Part shown: piece after piece, positions 53,901 to 64,000 of the stretch
Layout: every line of letters begins with the position of its first letter
Position numbering within the stretch: position 1 is the first letter of the stretch
Origin: Pararge aegeria
Taxonomy: Eukaryota > Arthropoda > Insecta > Lepidoptera > Nymphalidae
Direction of reading: 5' to 3'
DNA: 64,000 bases
Assembly: GCF_905163445.1 (NCBI RefSeq)
Contig: NC_053191.1
Coordinates: 14,632,001 to 14,696,000, forward strand
Translations under genes and position numbers: made by a program
The notes under the pieces: model-generated
What the model saw: the letters and a program-made list of their open reading frames with translations, nothing else
Databases searched by the model: none
What the model was told of the DNA's origin: nothing

Positions 53901-56900
53901 TTTTATTTTTGCTATCATCTTCTTTTGTCTATTTATGTCCCAACACTGGGCATAGACTCCAACTCTCTTAGGAGAGATGGTTTGGAACACGGGCCACCAC
54001 ATTGGCCAAGTACGGATTGGCGGTCATTCAAACAACCTATCATAAGTTAGTGACAATAACTAAGACCGGAGATCTCCGAAGCACAGGAGTGGATAGCGCC
54101 CATTTCCTAACTCTTGGCTGATACTGTCAATTTTTTAACAGAATACGATCAATATACCTACGTTCTTTATATGGTACTTACATGCGGTACCTGACCTTCT
54201 GCATTTGATAGGAATTGAGCCTTCAAACGGAGGAAATAAAAACATTAAAAACGTGTAATTCAATACGCTATAAACCTAGGTAATTTGAGAATTTCCCGTT
54301 TTGCTAAAACCCACAAATTAAAGTTAACTAACTATGTGCTTTAGTAATCACTTAGTAGAGGCCTTTGTATCGACTCAACAAATAAGCCGCTATCTATTTC
54401 GCTTTCTAAGTCGAAATAAATAAAAAAAATACAATATTACTTTCATCTTCAATATCAAGCATCGAATAGTACCTAATCTATACTTATAATAAAACTGTAA
54501 CTGGAAGATTTCTGTACATTCAATATATTTTGAAAATGTTGGCCGGGGGATGCTTAATAATCTATTGGGTCCAAACAGGTTTTTATTTAATTTTTGTTTG
54601 TCTGTCTGTCCGGGCATCACGTGAAAACTAAAATAAAATATATAATAATAAACAGATTTAAATAAAATTTGGTATAGTGGTAGCTCACATTCCGGGTCAA
54701 CATATACAGTGGCGTGCACTGGGTTTCTTACCAGGGTATGCATACACTAGGAAAATTACATAAAACGTCACAAATTCTCCTCCTATACGAGTTATATATC
54801 AATGTTAGGGTATGCAGTGCTTTTGTGCATGTATGGAGTGCACGCCACTGAACATATAGGATACTTTATATCCCGCTAAACCTTAAGTTTCATAACCCTA
54901 TGTTGTTGTTAAAAAGTGACTGTTTAAATGGGAAAGCTATAAAATGTCTTATTGACTTGGCCAAAATATCGGCCGTGAGTTAAACTACAAACAGCTAGTA
55001 GTGTACTATTAAGGAAATAATTTTTTTACTAAGAAACACAACTAAAAAGCAAGAAATAACATTTGCACCGACTTAGCTAAGTAAAATCTACAGAATCACT
55101 GGTATTTTCCTTGCTACTATATAAAATGGAATATAAATTACCTATATTATGATCTATACCTAGTAGTTTTAAACATTTTACTTGGCACCGACAGCCGACC
55201 TAGATGTAAGAAGTATACCGTTGTATGTGTAACAGAATCGTTTTTTTTTTTCGAAATTTTTTTTTGTGCAGTTCATCCGTGGTTTCATCATCAGTTTCAC
55301 TTGACCAAATGGTTCTTTTCAAAAGCAAATGTTCATGTAACTTTAATAATACTTAAATCACTATAGGTGTCTCTATAATATTTAAAGAGTTCCCTCGATT
55401 TCTCCAGGATCCCTTCAACAAATATTGACCTGACGAAAATGTGTCAAAAAAAAAAAATTTTTTTCAAATCGTTTTATAAATGACTTTAATGAGTTCTGCG
55501 GTAACAAACATAAAAAACATGCAACAAAATTCATCACCCCTCTTTTATTGTAAGTCGGTTAAAAATAACAACATTTATTCATACTCACTTACTTAAGGTC
55601 TACTTACACGACTAAGCATACCCATGTTAGTACTTGGCACTAAACCAGGGGCTAGGTGTTGCGATGTCTCCAAAATAGGATCCTTATTGTGCCAGAGGTA
55701 TTCATGTATGGTTTTCTTGACAAAGAATTTGCTGCCGTGCGTGTTTACAAGGAACTTGAGTCCAGAACGCACGAAGTAGTTGGCGTTGTGTAGATATGAA
55801 GTCAAGCCCTGATAAAATAAAAATTAAAAACATTACAAAACTACGAGTAAAAACCTAAGGTTGCCTGGAGAGATTGCTATTAAGTAATAAGGCTGTCTTT
55901 TGTTATCTACTCCAATATTTGTGTTTATATTCTTACTTTATTTTCCTACTAGATGTGCCATGCGGCTTCGCCCGTAATTTTGGGAGGCAGCGTACTGCTA
56001 CAAAAACGTATACTATATTATTTCTAATAAATCCAAGAATATGTATAAAAAGTTTCATGAAGATCGGTTCAGTAGTTTTCGCGTGAAAGCGTAACAAACA
56101 AACTTACATTCACATTTATAATATTAGTAGGGATAGGGATAGGGATGTAAGATATAAATGAAGTGTAATACAGAAGTCCGACCGAAATCTGCTATTAAAC
56201 TTGTGCCTCAGTGCAGTGTCGATTGATGATATTATAGTCAAAAGTACTAATAAAAGAAATCAAACGGAAAAATGAATTTGATTTAAGTTAAAATACAATA
56301 TTGAAAACAGTAAATTCGCATTACTATATTTTCTTAATATCTTAAAGCAGAACAATTTTTTTTTTGGCAGGACATAAAAGACTCCTTTATTATAAAGTTT
56401 ATTTTTTGTATATTTGAAACCGTGGAACAGTGCGATTGTAAAACTCTTTCCGTTTAGTTATTCAGCCGACTTATTGACAAGACCTACGTAGAAGTACGCT
56501 GTCGTAGGAAGTCTTAGATTATGCGGGTGAAACTGCAAAGCACTATTTAAAAACTACAAAAATATTTTAAATACACTATACAATATTTTCTAAAATATTT
56601 TAAATTTTAGACCAATTATACAGACCTATATATTTAAGTAGGTACGTAATATCTAACGCAGTTATGGGTTCTCTGATAGTAATCTAACACAAAACAAAAC
56701 ATCAGCCATCAACTCATCACACAATGATGTATTAAAACAAAATTACACTTTTTCATTTGGTTTCGCCGTTCGCGGCCTTCTGTAGATTTGTCTAATGCTT
56801 CCTGTACACGTAAGATCAACTGGAGGCTAGCCATCGATTAATCTATGCATAATAATAAAGCGTGCCTGTGATTTTCAAAAAAACTGCCCGTTTTTAAGCT

Positions 56901-59900
56901 GATCTTACGATTATTTAACGATCGTTGGCCGTCATAAGAATAACACACGGAATTTGCATATTCTTTCTATTCTGTACTGTATCTTGTTCCATCCTTCTAC
57001 TCCTGTTTATCTCAAAGAGAAATTTGTATTCACAGGGCCTCCTGAGGATGCTCGTTCTACGAGGAGGTTTATCCTGAAGGTGCCTGGTCATAAGTCCTCT
57101 TTTTTCCACAAATCCTTTACGGTTCAGGCCGTTACACTTTGGAACGCCCTGCCGTTAGAGATTCGTGAGGCGCAAACGATCGGCATTTTTAAGAAACAAG
57201 TGAAGTATCACTACTCGTCTGTATCGGCCGGGCATTGATGGGAATGATCACTGTATTCTTTTTTGTTTATTTCGTTTTCTACATATTTTTGAGGGTTCTT
57301 TTATTTTATTAATTTTTTTTTTTTTTTTTTTTTTAATAAGTATTTATAGTAGCGTATTTGTATGTTTATATGTTTGTATATATGTATGGAATATATTTTA
57401 TATTTTTGTACATATCTTTAATATGTTATGTTTAGTATATACTATGTTTTATGTTTTTTTTATGTTAATTTAGTTTTAAATCCTAATATTTAATTTTGTT
57501 TGTTGTACCACCTACTTATTTCTTATAACATTTTCTTGTATGCCTTTGGTTGCCTGTAAGAGATCGCTATTTAGCGATAAGGCCGCCAAATTGTACGTTC
57601 TACCTTATTGTGCTGTTGTATTTGTATCTCTGTAAATTTTCTCTGTGGTGTACAATAAAAGTGTATTCATTCATTCATTCATTCACACGCCATTACTTTT
57701 GTTAAGCTATTTACTTACGATTATTTAATTTGCGCGTTATGAAAGTCAGAAGACAGTTAATTTTTCATTACAGATAGTATATAGGACTTTTAATGTTAGG
57801 TATGTAATAAAGTGAAGAAGTGGACCTTGCAAGGAGTGTTCTAACTTCTTATAGACTAGAACACTTTGCGATGGTGCACTGCGGAATACTGTTCACAATT
57901 AAGTGCATTCAGCGACAATAGAGTACGTGCGTAAAATGTTTAAAATTTTTATAGTATTAAGATAATTTTTAATTTTACTAACTAATATTAAAAAATGATT
58001 CTTAATATTAGTTTTCTTAGTCACTTCTTTGTTATTCATTTGATATGTTATTTTTGCTCTACCTATCTCACCAACCAAATTATGAGAAGTGATCGTGTTA
58101 TGCCTCCCACAGCGTTTGTGAACACTGCAGTTGACAAGATTTATATAAAACAGAGATATAGAATAAAATAAATTGAATCTTGTTTCTTATTTTCAGTAAT
58201 AAAGATGGCAGAAATTGATGCAGCCGACTTTTTAGTTTTTTTATTAATTTCTGTATTTTAAGTTCAAAATAGTCTTATCTAATATATTTAGATATGACAT
58301 GTGTGTTTAAACACATATTTATAATATAATTGTATGAATTAGCAAGTATATGTACGGTGGTAAAACTTTGTTGAAAAGTTGTCAGTGATTTTTTTGAGGT
58401 GGGCAATATGTTTAATCCTGTTTTACCCATTCCCGCGGAAATACCTTGCTACAAAGCATCTTATGTGTTAACCCAGGTACTGTGTGCCAAATTTCAGCCA
58501 AACCCGTCAAGCCGTTTTACCTTGGGGAAGTACCGAATAAAGCATTTCATATTCCAAACTCTAATAACACATATAAGTTATATATTCATAATCACTCTTT
58601 ATTTAAATACCAAGTTCGATGTATTTTGAAAACATTAATTATTTTTTAGGTAACTTTTTTGTGCCAAAAATGCTTAATATACTTTTTTTTAAATTTTGAT
58701 GTGCCCAGTGTTATTCTCACAACTAAAACGAATCTAATGACACCTAAAAACACGACTTTAGGGCTAGTAAAATAAATTTACACTCCAAAAACATAACCTC
58801 CTTTTTTCCTCGTCGAGTAAAAAAGCAAACGTGTGACTTTACAGTTTTTTTTCACATTTACTTTTGCTACCATATTGATGAATGTTACGTGTACGCAAAG
58901 ACATCGGCCTAGCTTTTGTGATGCTGTTAGCATTTTCAACAAATAACTATAACAATGTTAAGGTACAGTTAAGTTGAACTGACGATGCTTAAGTATTGTC
59001 AACGTCAGCTTTATTTAAGGAGTGTTATTCTGCGACTTTACGAGCGTTCGTGCAGTGCCTGTGAGAACAAACGTGTTCCTAACAATGACTTGGCCTCACC
59101 TCGGCCTGAGCTTCTGTGATCAAGGTTACAGCCATGACCGCGACAGTTCGTGGCCACATTGCATGTTAGAACCCCAGGTGACAGACGAACTTGACAGAAA
59201 CAGATGTTGAAATGTCTCATTTTTATTGACGTTCAGGCCACTGGCCTGACGGCGACTTATGTTGTTATAGCGCTGTTTACTTAGTTAAGTAAATTAGTTG
59301 GCCTAATGTTATCAACTTCGTCATCCTTACACAGACCTGAACCAGAAGATTGGTATGACTTCGGCTTTACAAGTGATATTATTAATTAATATATGCTATA
59401 AATTGTATCGTCATCATCATTACCAGCAGCACTGCAGAGCACGGATCTCCTCCCACAGTAAGTGAGGCCCTGATTTCGCACTGGGCCACGCTGGCCCTGG
59501 GCCCAGAGCGGAATCCTCAGGCATGCGGGTTTCCTCACGATGTTTTACTTCACCGTTGAAGAAAGTGTATATATTCATTGCTCAAAACACACAACTTAAA
59601 AAAAATTGAGATGCGTGCTGGGATTCAAACACGGCCCCCCGAAAGTTAAGTTGAGCCCCTACCCAAGCTATCACCGCTTCATAAATTGTATAAGAGTACT
59701 TAAATAACTTGATACTCATTATCAAATATTTTGAAGAAGCGTTTTAATACAACGTCTCAATTATAAGCCTGGTCTAATGTATACGAGGAATATAAATATA
59801 GGTTGCATTGTAGTGGATTCTTAAGTATTAAAATAAAAACATATTGCATTATTTAAAACTGTGGTGCTTTTAAAGTTCACCAATGAATAATAATTGAATA

Positions 59901-61623
59901 ATCAATCAATATCTATTATAATAAATGTCGAAACAATTCTCTAAAAAAAAAGAACATTATTACTAAGGCTTCGTTGACCTACCGTGTAAAGAAGACATAA
60001 GAACATGTCAATGTAACGCCTCAGAATCATCACGAAGAGTAATTTGTGCACTCATAATGATGTAATTCCACAACCTTGGCACAATATTTTGATTGTAAGC
60101 GTTTGTGTGTATTGTACGTTATTCGGACCCTTTACTTTTACTATAGGACTCAGTACATAGGTACCGGGTCCATTCATAAATGCAATTGTAGACTGTAGTT
60201 TTTATCGATAAATATTATTTACTAGCTGTTGCCCGCGACTTCGTCTGCGTTAGATTTTGTTTTTTGATGTGGCATTAAAGTTAATTGTAGTTCTAAAAAA
60301 ATGTAACGTTTTCAGTATCGCTAAGCCTTAAATTGTTTAAATCGGTTATAATTTCTCGGAGTTATGGTGTAAAATCGTCAAACACTTTCATCCCCTCTCC
60401 CAAAGGAAGCGAGTTTAATGTCGGGATAAAAAGTATTCTATATTTCTTGTAACACTTCCAAGAATATGTGTACAAAGTTTCATGAGGATCGGTTAAGTAG
60501 TTTTTGCGTGAAAGCGTAACAAACAAACTTAAATTGATATTTATAATATTAGTAGGGATAGGGATAGGGATTATTTATCGTAAGGAAACCTGCCTGGGAG
60601 TTCTCCATAATATTTTCAAAGGCGTGTGAAGTCTTTCAATACACACTTGACCAGAGAGGTCGGCTACGGCTTTAAATAGGTACTTAGTTTTAGCTTTTCT
60701 TTCATTAAATCTGTGTAGTTTTTCGCTTGCCAATCTTGAAAAATACCATCCGTTAGGTAGGTACTTATTTTCGAAGTTAGTTATATCGGAAATATATATA
60801 ATTAAAAAGGTAGTACAAGTATCCTGTAGGCAGACACTAACTAGATTTAAGATAGGCGTTATTGTTAAGCTTTCACTGGTACCAATTGTATTGTACAAAA
60901 CTACCTAAGCTAAACTAATTATAAATTGATGTGTTTAAAATTAGTGCCATATTTCCTATGGGAAACATTGTGAAAAGGACAGCAGTTTAATTTAAAGATT
61001 TGTGTGTAAAAGAAGCTTGACCAACGTTAGGCTATAAGCAAAGGTTAGGCTATAGATGTTGATAACAAAAAAAAACACCCGGCTAAGTTTGTCGTGGGCT
61101 TCTTCTTAGACCAGGACGCGTTTGGAACCCTCGTAGCTTTAGTTTTAAGTTTACAACTATGGTTATCGCCATCATCTCACCACCGTGTAATTATCATGTA
61201 TGTACGCATTAAAAGTGTCACCTATGGGCAGTGGCGTGCATAGAGGGTATGCAGAGTATATAAACTGAAGAAAATCTCCAGTACGAGTTGTAAAAAACTT
61301 AAGGACACGGATTGTAAGAGCTTTATACGGTAGTCTACTCTTAAGTATTTTCTCTCTCTTACTGGAGATTTTCTTCATTTTATATCATCTGCATACCCTG
61401 TGCATATCCTCTATGCACGCCACTGTCTATGGGCCTACTTAAATAAATGTATTTTTGACTATGACTTGGACTTTGGCTCACCAGTACGGCCAAGTTGGGC
61501 ACGACGAGTGTTTGGTTCAAGTCTATCGTGTTGTCGTCTGGCAAGTATATGAGGTACCTCTCCGCCGTGTACGTGAGCGTGCTGTTCTCATTGAACTGCA
61601 TGTTGTAGTGCTTGAGCTTCTCT
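47988..61623 (-). CDS. CD36 / scavenger receptor class B family protein, C-terminal 414 aa (partial)
   Basis: Two-pass membrane glycoprotein of the CD36 family, which binds lipids and other ligands. Minus-strand exons: 61623-61482, 55808-55608, 53889-53770, 52814-52691, 51491-51348, 50762-50644, 49686-49555 and 48251-47988 (stop). The phases fit throughout. Family hallmarks: FNENSTLTYTAERYLIYLPD, LWHNKDPI, GATEGVMYHQHLSKNDVLYC, LEGVPLYRYNLSENVF, YPHFYTGSP and MTGIPFRAVARMQCN. A C-terminal transmembrane helix (MVNVLPPLSVGFFIITTLLG) and a cytosolic tail of about 50 residues follow. N-glycosylation motifs include NST, NQT, NLS and NIS. The region equivalent to CD36's CFC...C...C cluster has only two cysteines (DCYAM...SKC). 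Cysteines are also present in VCPD and YCWRKTVC. About 80-100 N-terminal residues are missing; I found no further exon up to 64000. An SNMP assignment is not supported. Confidence 0.9.
48275..48695. mobile_element. MITE-like repeat, GTGTGTACTTATGTAC family, copy 1
   Basis: CGTGTGTGTACTTATGTACA, AAGTTATACTTCTTTG, CTACGTTTGTAGA and GTGACGGTGTGCGCACATCG recur in order at 61980-62245. AGAAGTATAACTT near the right end inverts AAGTTATACTTCT at the left. It sits in the last intron of the CD36-type gene. Confidence 0.65.
49205..49392. mobile_element. Unclassified repeat, partner of 16085-16365
   Basis: GGATAGAAGCAGGCGTTGCT, AAATCCATGATATA, TTGTAAAGTCAACATCTCC, TTCGGAGCGAA and GTGCGTAGAGGGTACA are shared with the copy in the IDH3G intron. 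Confidence 0.6.
50111..50250 (+). mobile_element. SINE-like repeat, family B
   Basis: TCTTGACTGCAATCTCACCA, AAGTGATGATGCCGTCTAAG and TAGCGGGCTAACCTGTTAGG are as in the other copies. It lies in an intron of the CD36-type gene. Confidence 0.75.
50978..51248 (+). mobile_element. CTAG-headed interspersed repeat
   Basis: The head CTAGATATTCCCTGCGGCTT/CGCCCGCGTAAATTTCGGGA and the tail GCGCGAAAGCGTAATAAACC...TTTATAATATTAAGGATG match the copies at 55952 and 60222. Confidence 0.7.
51553..51595. repeat. Perfect hairpin, 20-bp arms
   Basis: ATCTGCAGAGTTACGAAAGT at 51553-51572, loop AAA, and its exact reverse complement at 51576-51595. It lies 61 bp upstream (in gene sense) of the 51491-51348 exon. Confidence 0.9.
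52458..52640 (-). mobile_element. SINE family C fragment
   Basis: ATCATTCGCTTTACGGTGAA, CATCGTGAGGAAACCGGCCT and AGGCGTGTGAAGTCTACCAA parallel the pieces at 39029, 59530 and 60581-60640. A GATGATGAT tail follows. Confidence 0.5.
53268..53313. repeat. Hairpin, 20-bp arms, one mismatch
   Basis: TGACCGCAGTTTTCTTGGGT at 53268-53287 pairs with 53294-53313 except at one base, around the 6-base loop TCGAAT. Confidence 0.85.
53422..53683. mobile_element. MITE, GCACGGCTAGC family, copy 2
   Basis: It shares its ends and most of its interior with the copy at 42175-42430. The reverse-complemented right end reads GCAGGGCTAGCACGGGCGGG. It lies between exons of the CD36-type gene. Confidence 0.75.
54707..54850. 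mobile_element. hAT-type MITE with 8-bp target duplication
   Basis: The ends CAGTGGCGTGCACT and AGTGCACGCCACTG are inverted repeats. The 8 bases before (54699-54706) and after (54851-54858) are both AACATATA. CAGTGGCG termini and an 8-bp duplication are characteristic of hAT transposons. At 144 bp it is non-autonomous. Confidence 0.9.
55952..56145 (+). mobile_element. CTAG-headed interspersed repeat
   Basis: CTAGATGTGCCATGCGGCTT, TTTTGGGAGGCAGCG, AAGTTTCATGAAGATCGGTT, GCGTGAAAGCGTAACAAACA and the end AATATTAGTAGGGATAGGGA. Confidence 0.75.
56950..57692 (+). mobile_element. LINE 3' end with (ATTC)n tail
   Basis: The frame 56954-57238 encodes a piece containing STRRFILKVPGHKSSFF and VTLWNALPLEIREAQTIGIF, the C-terminal signature of CR1/L2-related insect LINEs. 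A 3' UTR of about 430 bp follows and ends in AATAAAAGTGT and four ATTC repeats. A tetranucleotide tail in place of poly(A) fits the CR1/L2 group and differs from the LINE at 42.7 kb. Everything upstream of the C-terminus is missing. Confidence 0.75.
59410..59690 (-). mobile_element. SINE, family C
   Basis: GGCATGCGGGTTTCCTCACG, CACCGTTGAAGAAAGTG and, towards the right, GGGATTCAAACACGG (a B-box in reverse) and ACCCAAGCTATCACCGCTT show a tRNA-derived head on the minus strand. It lies in the 5.7-kb intron of the CD36-type gene. Confidence 0.65.
60222..60571 (+). mobile_element. CTAG-headed interspersed repeat, longest copy
   Basis: CTAGCTGTTGCCCGCGACTT starts the element and AATATTAGTAGGGATAGGGA ends it. 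In between are TGTACAAAGTTTCATGAGGA and TGCGTGAAAGCGTAACAAAC. At 350 bp it is the fullest copy here and could serve as the reference for the other copies. Confidence 0.75.
61229..61425. mobile_element. hAT-type MITE, longer sister copy
   Basis: The ends CAGTGGCGTGCAT and ATGCACGCCACTG, with extended inverted arms (CTGAAGAAAATCTCCAGTA inside). The flanks CCTATGGG (61221-61228) and TCTATGGG (61426-61433) agree at 7 of 8 bases, as expected for a slightly decayed 8-bp target duplication. It is the same family as 54707-54850. Confidence 0.85.
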
Positions 61624-61699
61624 CTGAAACAGAAATCATCGTCGTCATTATCAACCCATTACCCATACACGGGTCTCCTCTCAGAATCTTTCCAGATTG

Positions 61700-61915
61700 G
61701 AAGACTTTACACGACGGACTTTTTGATGGACGTTATGTATAACTCTCAGGCATTCAGTATCCTCGCGATGTTTCGCTTCACCGTTAAAGCAAGTGATATT
61801 TAACTGCTTAAGTTAAAAACGCACATGACTGTATAAAGTTCAAGGCGCGTGTCTGAAATCGAATTCGGTCTCCCGAAATGGAAGCCGATACCTTATCCAC
61901 TAGGATATCATCGCT
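61700..61915 (-). mobile_element. SINE, family C
   Basis: TTTCGCTTCACCGTTAAAGC, AGTGATATTTAACTGCTTAA, AATCGAATTCGGTCTCC (B-box reversed) and ATCCACTAGGATATCATCGC. It ends about 80 bp upstream, in gene sense, of the first CD36-type exon in the window. Confidence 0.6.
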
Positions 61916-61979
61916 ATGAAACAGTCCAATACTTGGTCGTGATATAAACGTGTCAAGATCAATAACTAAGGAAGCAGGT

Positions 61980-62245
61980 AACACAAAAAAACGTGTGTGT
62001 ACTTATGTACACGCGTAAAAAGTTATACTTCTTTGTCGTTTTATCTACGTTTGTAGATACACTAACAATAGAAAAAAAATTTTGTTTGAATTATTGAAAG
62101 TCAACTGTCAAACCGTTTTTAGAAAAAATAAAATGTTGACAATAGCTAACTTCATGGTGTTGGTTTTTTGTGACGGTGTGCGCGCATCGTAAAAATTTAC
62201 TCTCACCATTATTTTTGCTAACTCGCAAAAAGAAGTAAAACTTCA
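61980..62245. mobile_element. MITE-like repeat, GTGTGTACTTATGTAC family, copy 2
   Basis: It shares ACGTGTGTGTACTTATGTAC, AGTTATACTTCTTTG, CTACGTTTGTAGA and GTGACGGTGTGCGC with the copy at 48275-48695, but is shorter. Confidence 0.65.
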
Positions 62246-62515
62246 AAACCGCTTGTTTTTAATAACTATCAAATGCATAACCGAACTCGCGAGAATTCTT
62301 GATTGTAAGGGCGTGTGTGAACGAACACACAAAAATACTTGGTTTAAATAACTTGTCGAGTATGTGATAGAATATGCAAAAATGCTTAGTCTAAATACTG
62401 GTTAAGTGTGTGACAGAACACGCAAAAATACTTGATTTAATTAACTTGTCAAATGCATGACCCGACTCTCAAATAGACTTGGCTAAAATAACTTTTTTAC
62501 TGCGGGACAAGACCC
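62230..62515. repeat. Degenerate tandem repeat, about 60-70 bp unit
   Basis: The words AAATACTTGGTTTAAATAAC, AAAATGCTTAGTCTAAATAC, AAAATACTTGATTTAATTAA and AATAGACTTGGCTAAAATAAC recur at spacings of 50-70 bp, each followed by a GA(A/C)(A/C)(A/C)(G/A)C(A/G)-type stretch with CGCAA. Confidence 0.5.
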
Positions 62516-62726
62516 GCAAGATACTAATTAATAAGAAACTCCAAAAAAAACATTTTATCAGGGCTCAGGTGGCTCTCCACTTAAAAGGCAAACAAGCATC
62601 ATAATATCTTGGATTTAGAAGTACCTGCTTAATTTATTTTTTCATTAGAAAATTATAGAAAAAAAGTTACAACACAAAAGTTTCAATTATTTTCAGTTTT
62701 TAGTTTCAGTTACAATTATTTATTTC

Positions 62727-62945
62727 TCTCTGCTTTCTGAGTTCAAGGCCGTGGGTTCGATTCCCATTCCCTGGAAAATGTTTCTGTGATGCACATGGTT
62801 GTTTTTCAGTGTCTGGGCGCTTATCTGTATACTTTAAGTATTTATGTATATTATTCATAAAAAATAATAAGTTATTTTAGTATACATAACACAAGCTACA
62901 CGTACTTTGGGGCTAGATGGACATTTTCATAGTATATTTATTTAT
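62727..62945 (+). mobile_element. SINE, family A, head-truncated
   Basis: It starts at CTGCTTTCTGAGTTCAAGGC, keeps the B-box GGGTTCGATTCCC and the body, and ends TATTTATTTATTTTA. Confidence 0.8.
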
Positions 62946-63262
62946 TTTATTATTTATAATTTATGGTAGAGCAGCCTCAAGTATAAATATGACCTACTTA
63001 TTATTCCATATTGAACAGGGTTGCAATTTTTGCACGAAGCTACTGACGTCTGACACCTGACCTTCGCAACCGATTAGGAATAGTTAAGGATGAACCTGTA
63101 GTACATGCATGGAATAACTTCCTCTTAGGATTAAAAGTTACCATCATCTTGGCACCGTATGTGTAATGTCTCTGATCTGATAATTGGTTACCGGACCTGT
63201 CGTCTCCAATCTCCATGTCAAAAACTATTAACTATTAACAATTTTTTTATTTGTAGTGAAAA

Positions 63263-63480
63263 GTTCGCCCTTGACTGCAATCTCACCCGATGGTAGACGA
63301 TGCAGTCCAAGATGGTAGCGGGCTAACCTGTTATATTTTTATGGCAGTTATATTAAACCCATAACCTTATCAGTTACTACGCGACTTCGTACCGGAATGC
63401 GAAATCGCTTAGCGGCACGTCTTTGTCTGTAGAGTGGTAATTAGCCTCGGTCGAAGCCTCCCACCAGACGGAAATTACAA
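63263..63480 (+). mobile_element. SINE-like repeat, family B, longest copy
   Basis: GCCCTTGACTGCAATCTCACC, GATGCAGTCCAAGATGGTAG, GGGCTAACCTGTTATATTTT and an additional right part with CGAAGCCTCCCACCAGACGG. It is the fullest copy of the family in the window. Confidence 0.7.
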
Positions 63481-64000
63481 GTAGACTTATCACACTATTC
63501 ATCCCGTTACTGCGTGGAAGAAGGATAAACCATAAATCACTCGTTCGCATTATATATTAGTGTGATTATTAAAGCGTATATTTTCGGCCCTGAGTTACTT
63601 TTAGTGAAGGGGATACGCTATGCGAATAAAACCTGTATATCAAAGGCGTTCTTTGTCTGTTGTTTTAACGGTTATTATCAACTTAATGCTAATAACCGTA
63701 CCTATTTATTACCAGGATATTGAAATATATTAGACGAAAATCGAAAAACTAAATTGAAAATTTAATCCAACGATGGCTGCACAAAAAACTATTGACAGGC
63801 ATAAACCTGATTTTGACTGATTTTGGATAAAATATTATTTTCTACCGTCAGTATATCGAAGTACCTTACTTATTTTATGTATAAACTTTAAAGAATACCT
63901 ACGCAATGGCCAAGAGCCGGGCCCTTTGAACCTTGTGTAAATACATTACTTAGCCAGACACTCGGTGATACTTTTGTAGTTATCTGCCGGTTGGATAAAA

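Larger units (their letters stand above)
61624..64000. other. Intron of the CD36-type gene, running off the window
   Basis: No upstream exon (N-terminal membrane segment or following ectodomain part) was recognised. Besides the MITE and SINEs listed, three loosely repeated units of about 65 bp (AATACTTGGTTTAAATAACTTGTC..., AATGCTTAGTCTAAATACTGG..., AATACTTGATTTAATTAACTTGTC...) run from about 62230 to 62510. Confidence 0.55.

Noticed and set aside
47988..61623. Assignment as a sensory neuron membrane protein (SNMP)
   Set aside because: The family is CD36, but the SNMP-typical cysteine pattern is not seen and the N-terminus is missing, so only the family level is supported.

Overview
The window looks like nuclear DNA of a moth or butterfly (Lepidoptera). 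It is AT-rich, its genes are split by introns with GT..AG borders, the proteins are insect-like orthologues of conserved animal genes, and several short interspersed repeats are of types I know from Lepidoptera. The order is an inference from this combination; the species cannot be named. No prokaryotic features are present.

Four protein-coding genes can be reconstructed exon by exon with consistent reading phases. (1) Minus strand, 10002-19032: mitochondrial NAD-dependent isocitrate dehydrogenase, gamma (regulatory) subunit, 8 exons, about 388 aa. (2) Plus strand, 21638-30233: the Polycomb/YY1 zinc-finger protein YY1 (pleiohomeotic), 11 coding exons, 385 aa, with four C2H2 fingers and the REPO box. 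Genes 1 and 2 are divergent and share about 2.6 kb of upstream DNA. That DNA holds four GCCATNTT (YY1/Pho-type) sites. (3) Plus strand, 37574-41448: coatomer gamma subunit (COPI coat), 2 exons, 865 aa, with two CrebA-like ACGT elements upstream. (4) Minus strand, 47988-61623: the last 8 exons of a CD36/scavenger-receptor class B membrane protein. Its N-terminal exons lie beyond the right edge.

The rest is repeat-rich. A jockey/CR1-type LINE with a long open reverse-transcriptase frame and a poly(A) tail sits at 42740-44659. Decayed RTE-like LINE pieces lie at 10.1-10.4, 33.6-34.0 and 46.5-47.1 kb, and other LINE remnants at 5 and 57 kb. At least three SINE-like families are scattered through introns and spacers. 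Non-autonomous DNA elements include two hAT-type MITEs with readable 8-bp target duplications, a 256-262 bp TIR family with two copies, and a 1,346-bp foldback element with 500-bp inverted arms inside an IDH3G intron. There is also an unusual number of short perfect hairpins. The left 10 kb contains no recognised gene, but its first kilobase is a CGCG-rich island that overlaps a 334-codon open frame of unknown meaning.

The four genes do not form a pathway: one serves the TCA cycle, one Polycomb-type transcriptional control, one Golgi-ER transport, and one lipid or scavenger reception at membranes. The most unusual observations are the foldback element carrying a CxxC...HxxC open frame, a broken tandem copy of the YY1 REPO exon, and the YY1-site cluster in YY1's own upstream region.
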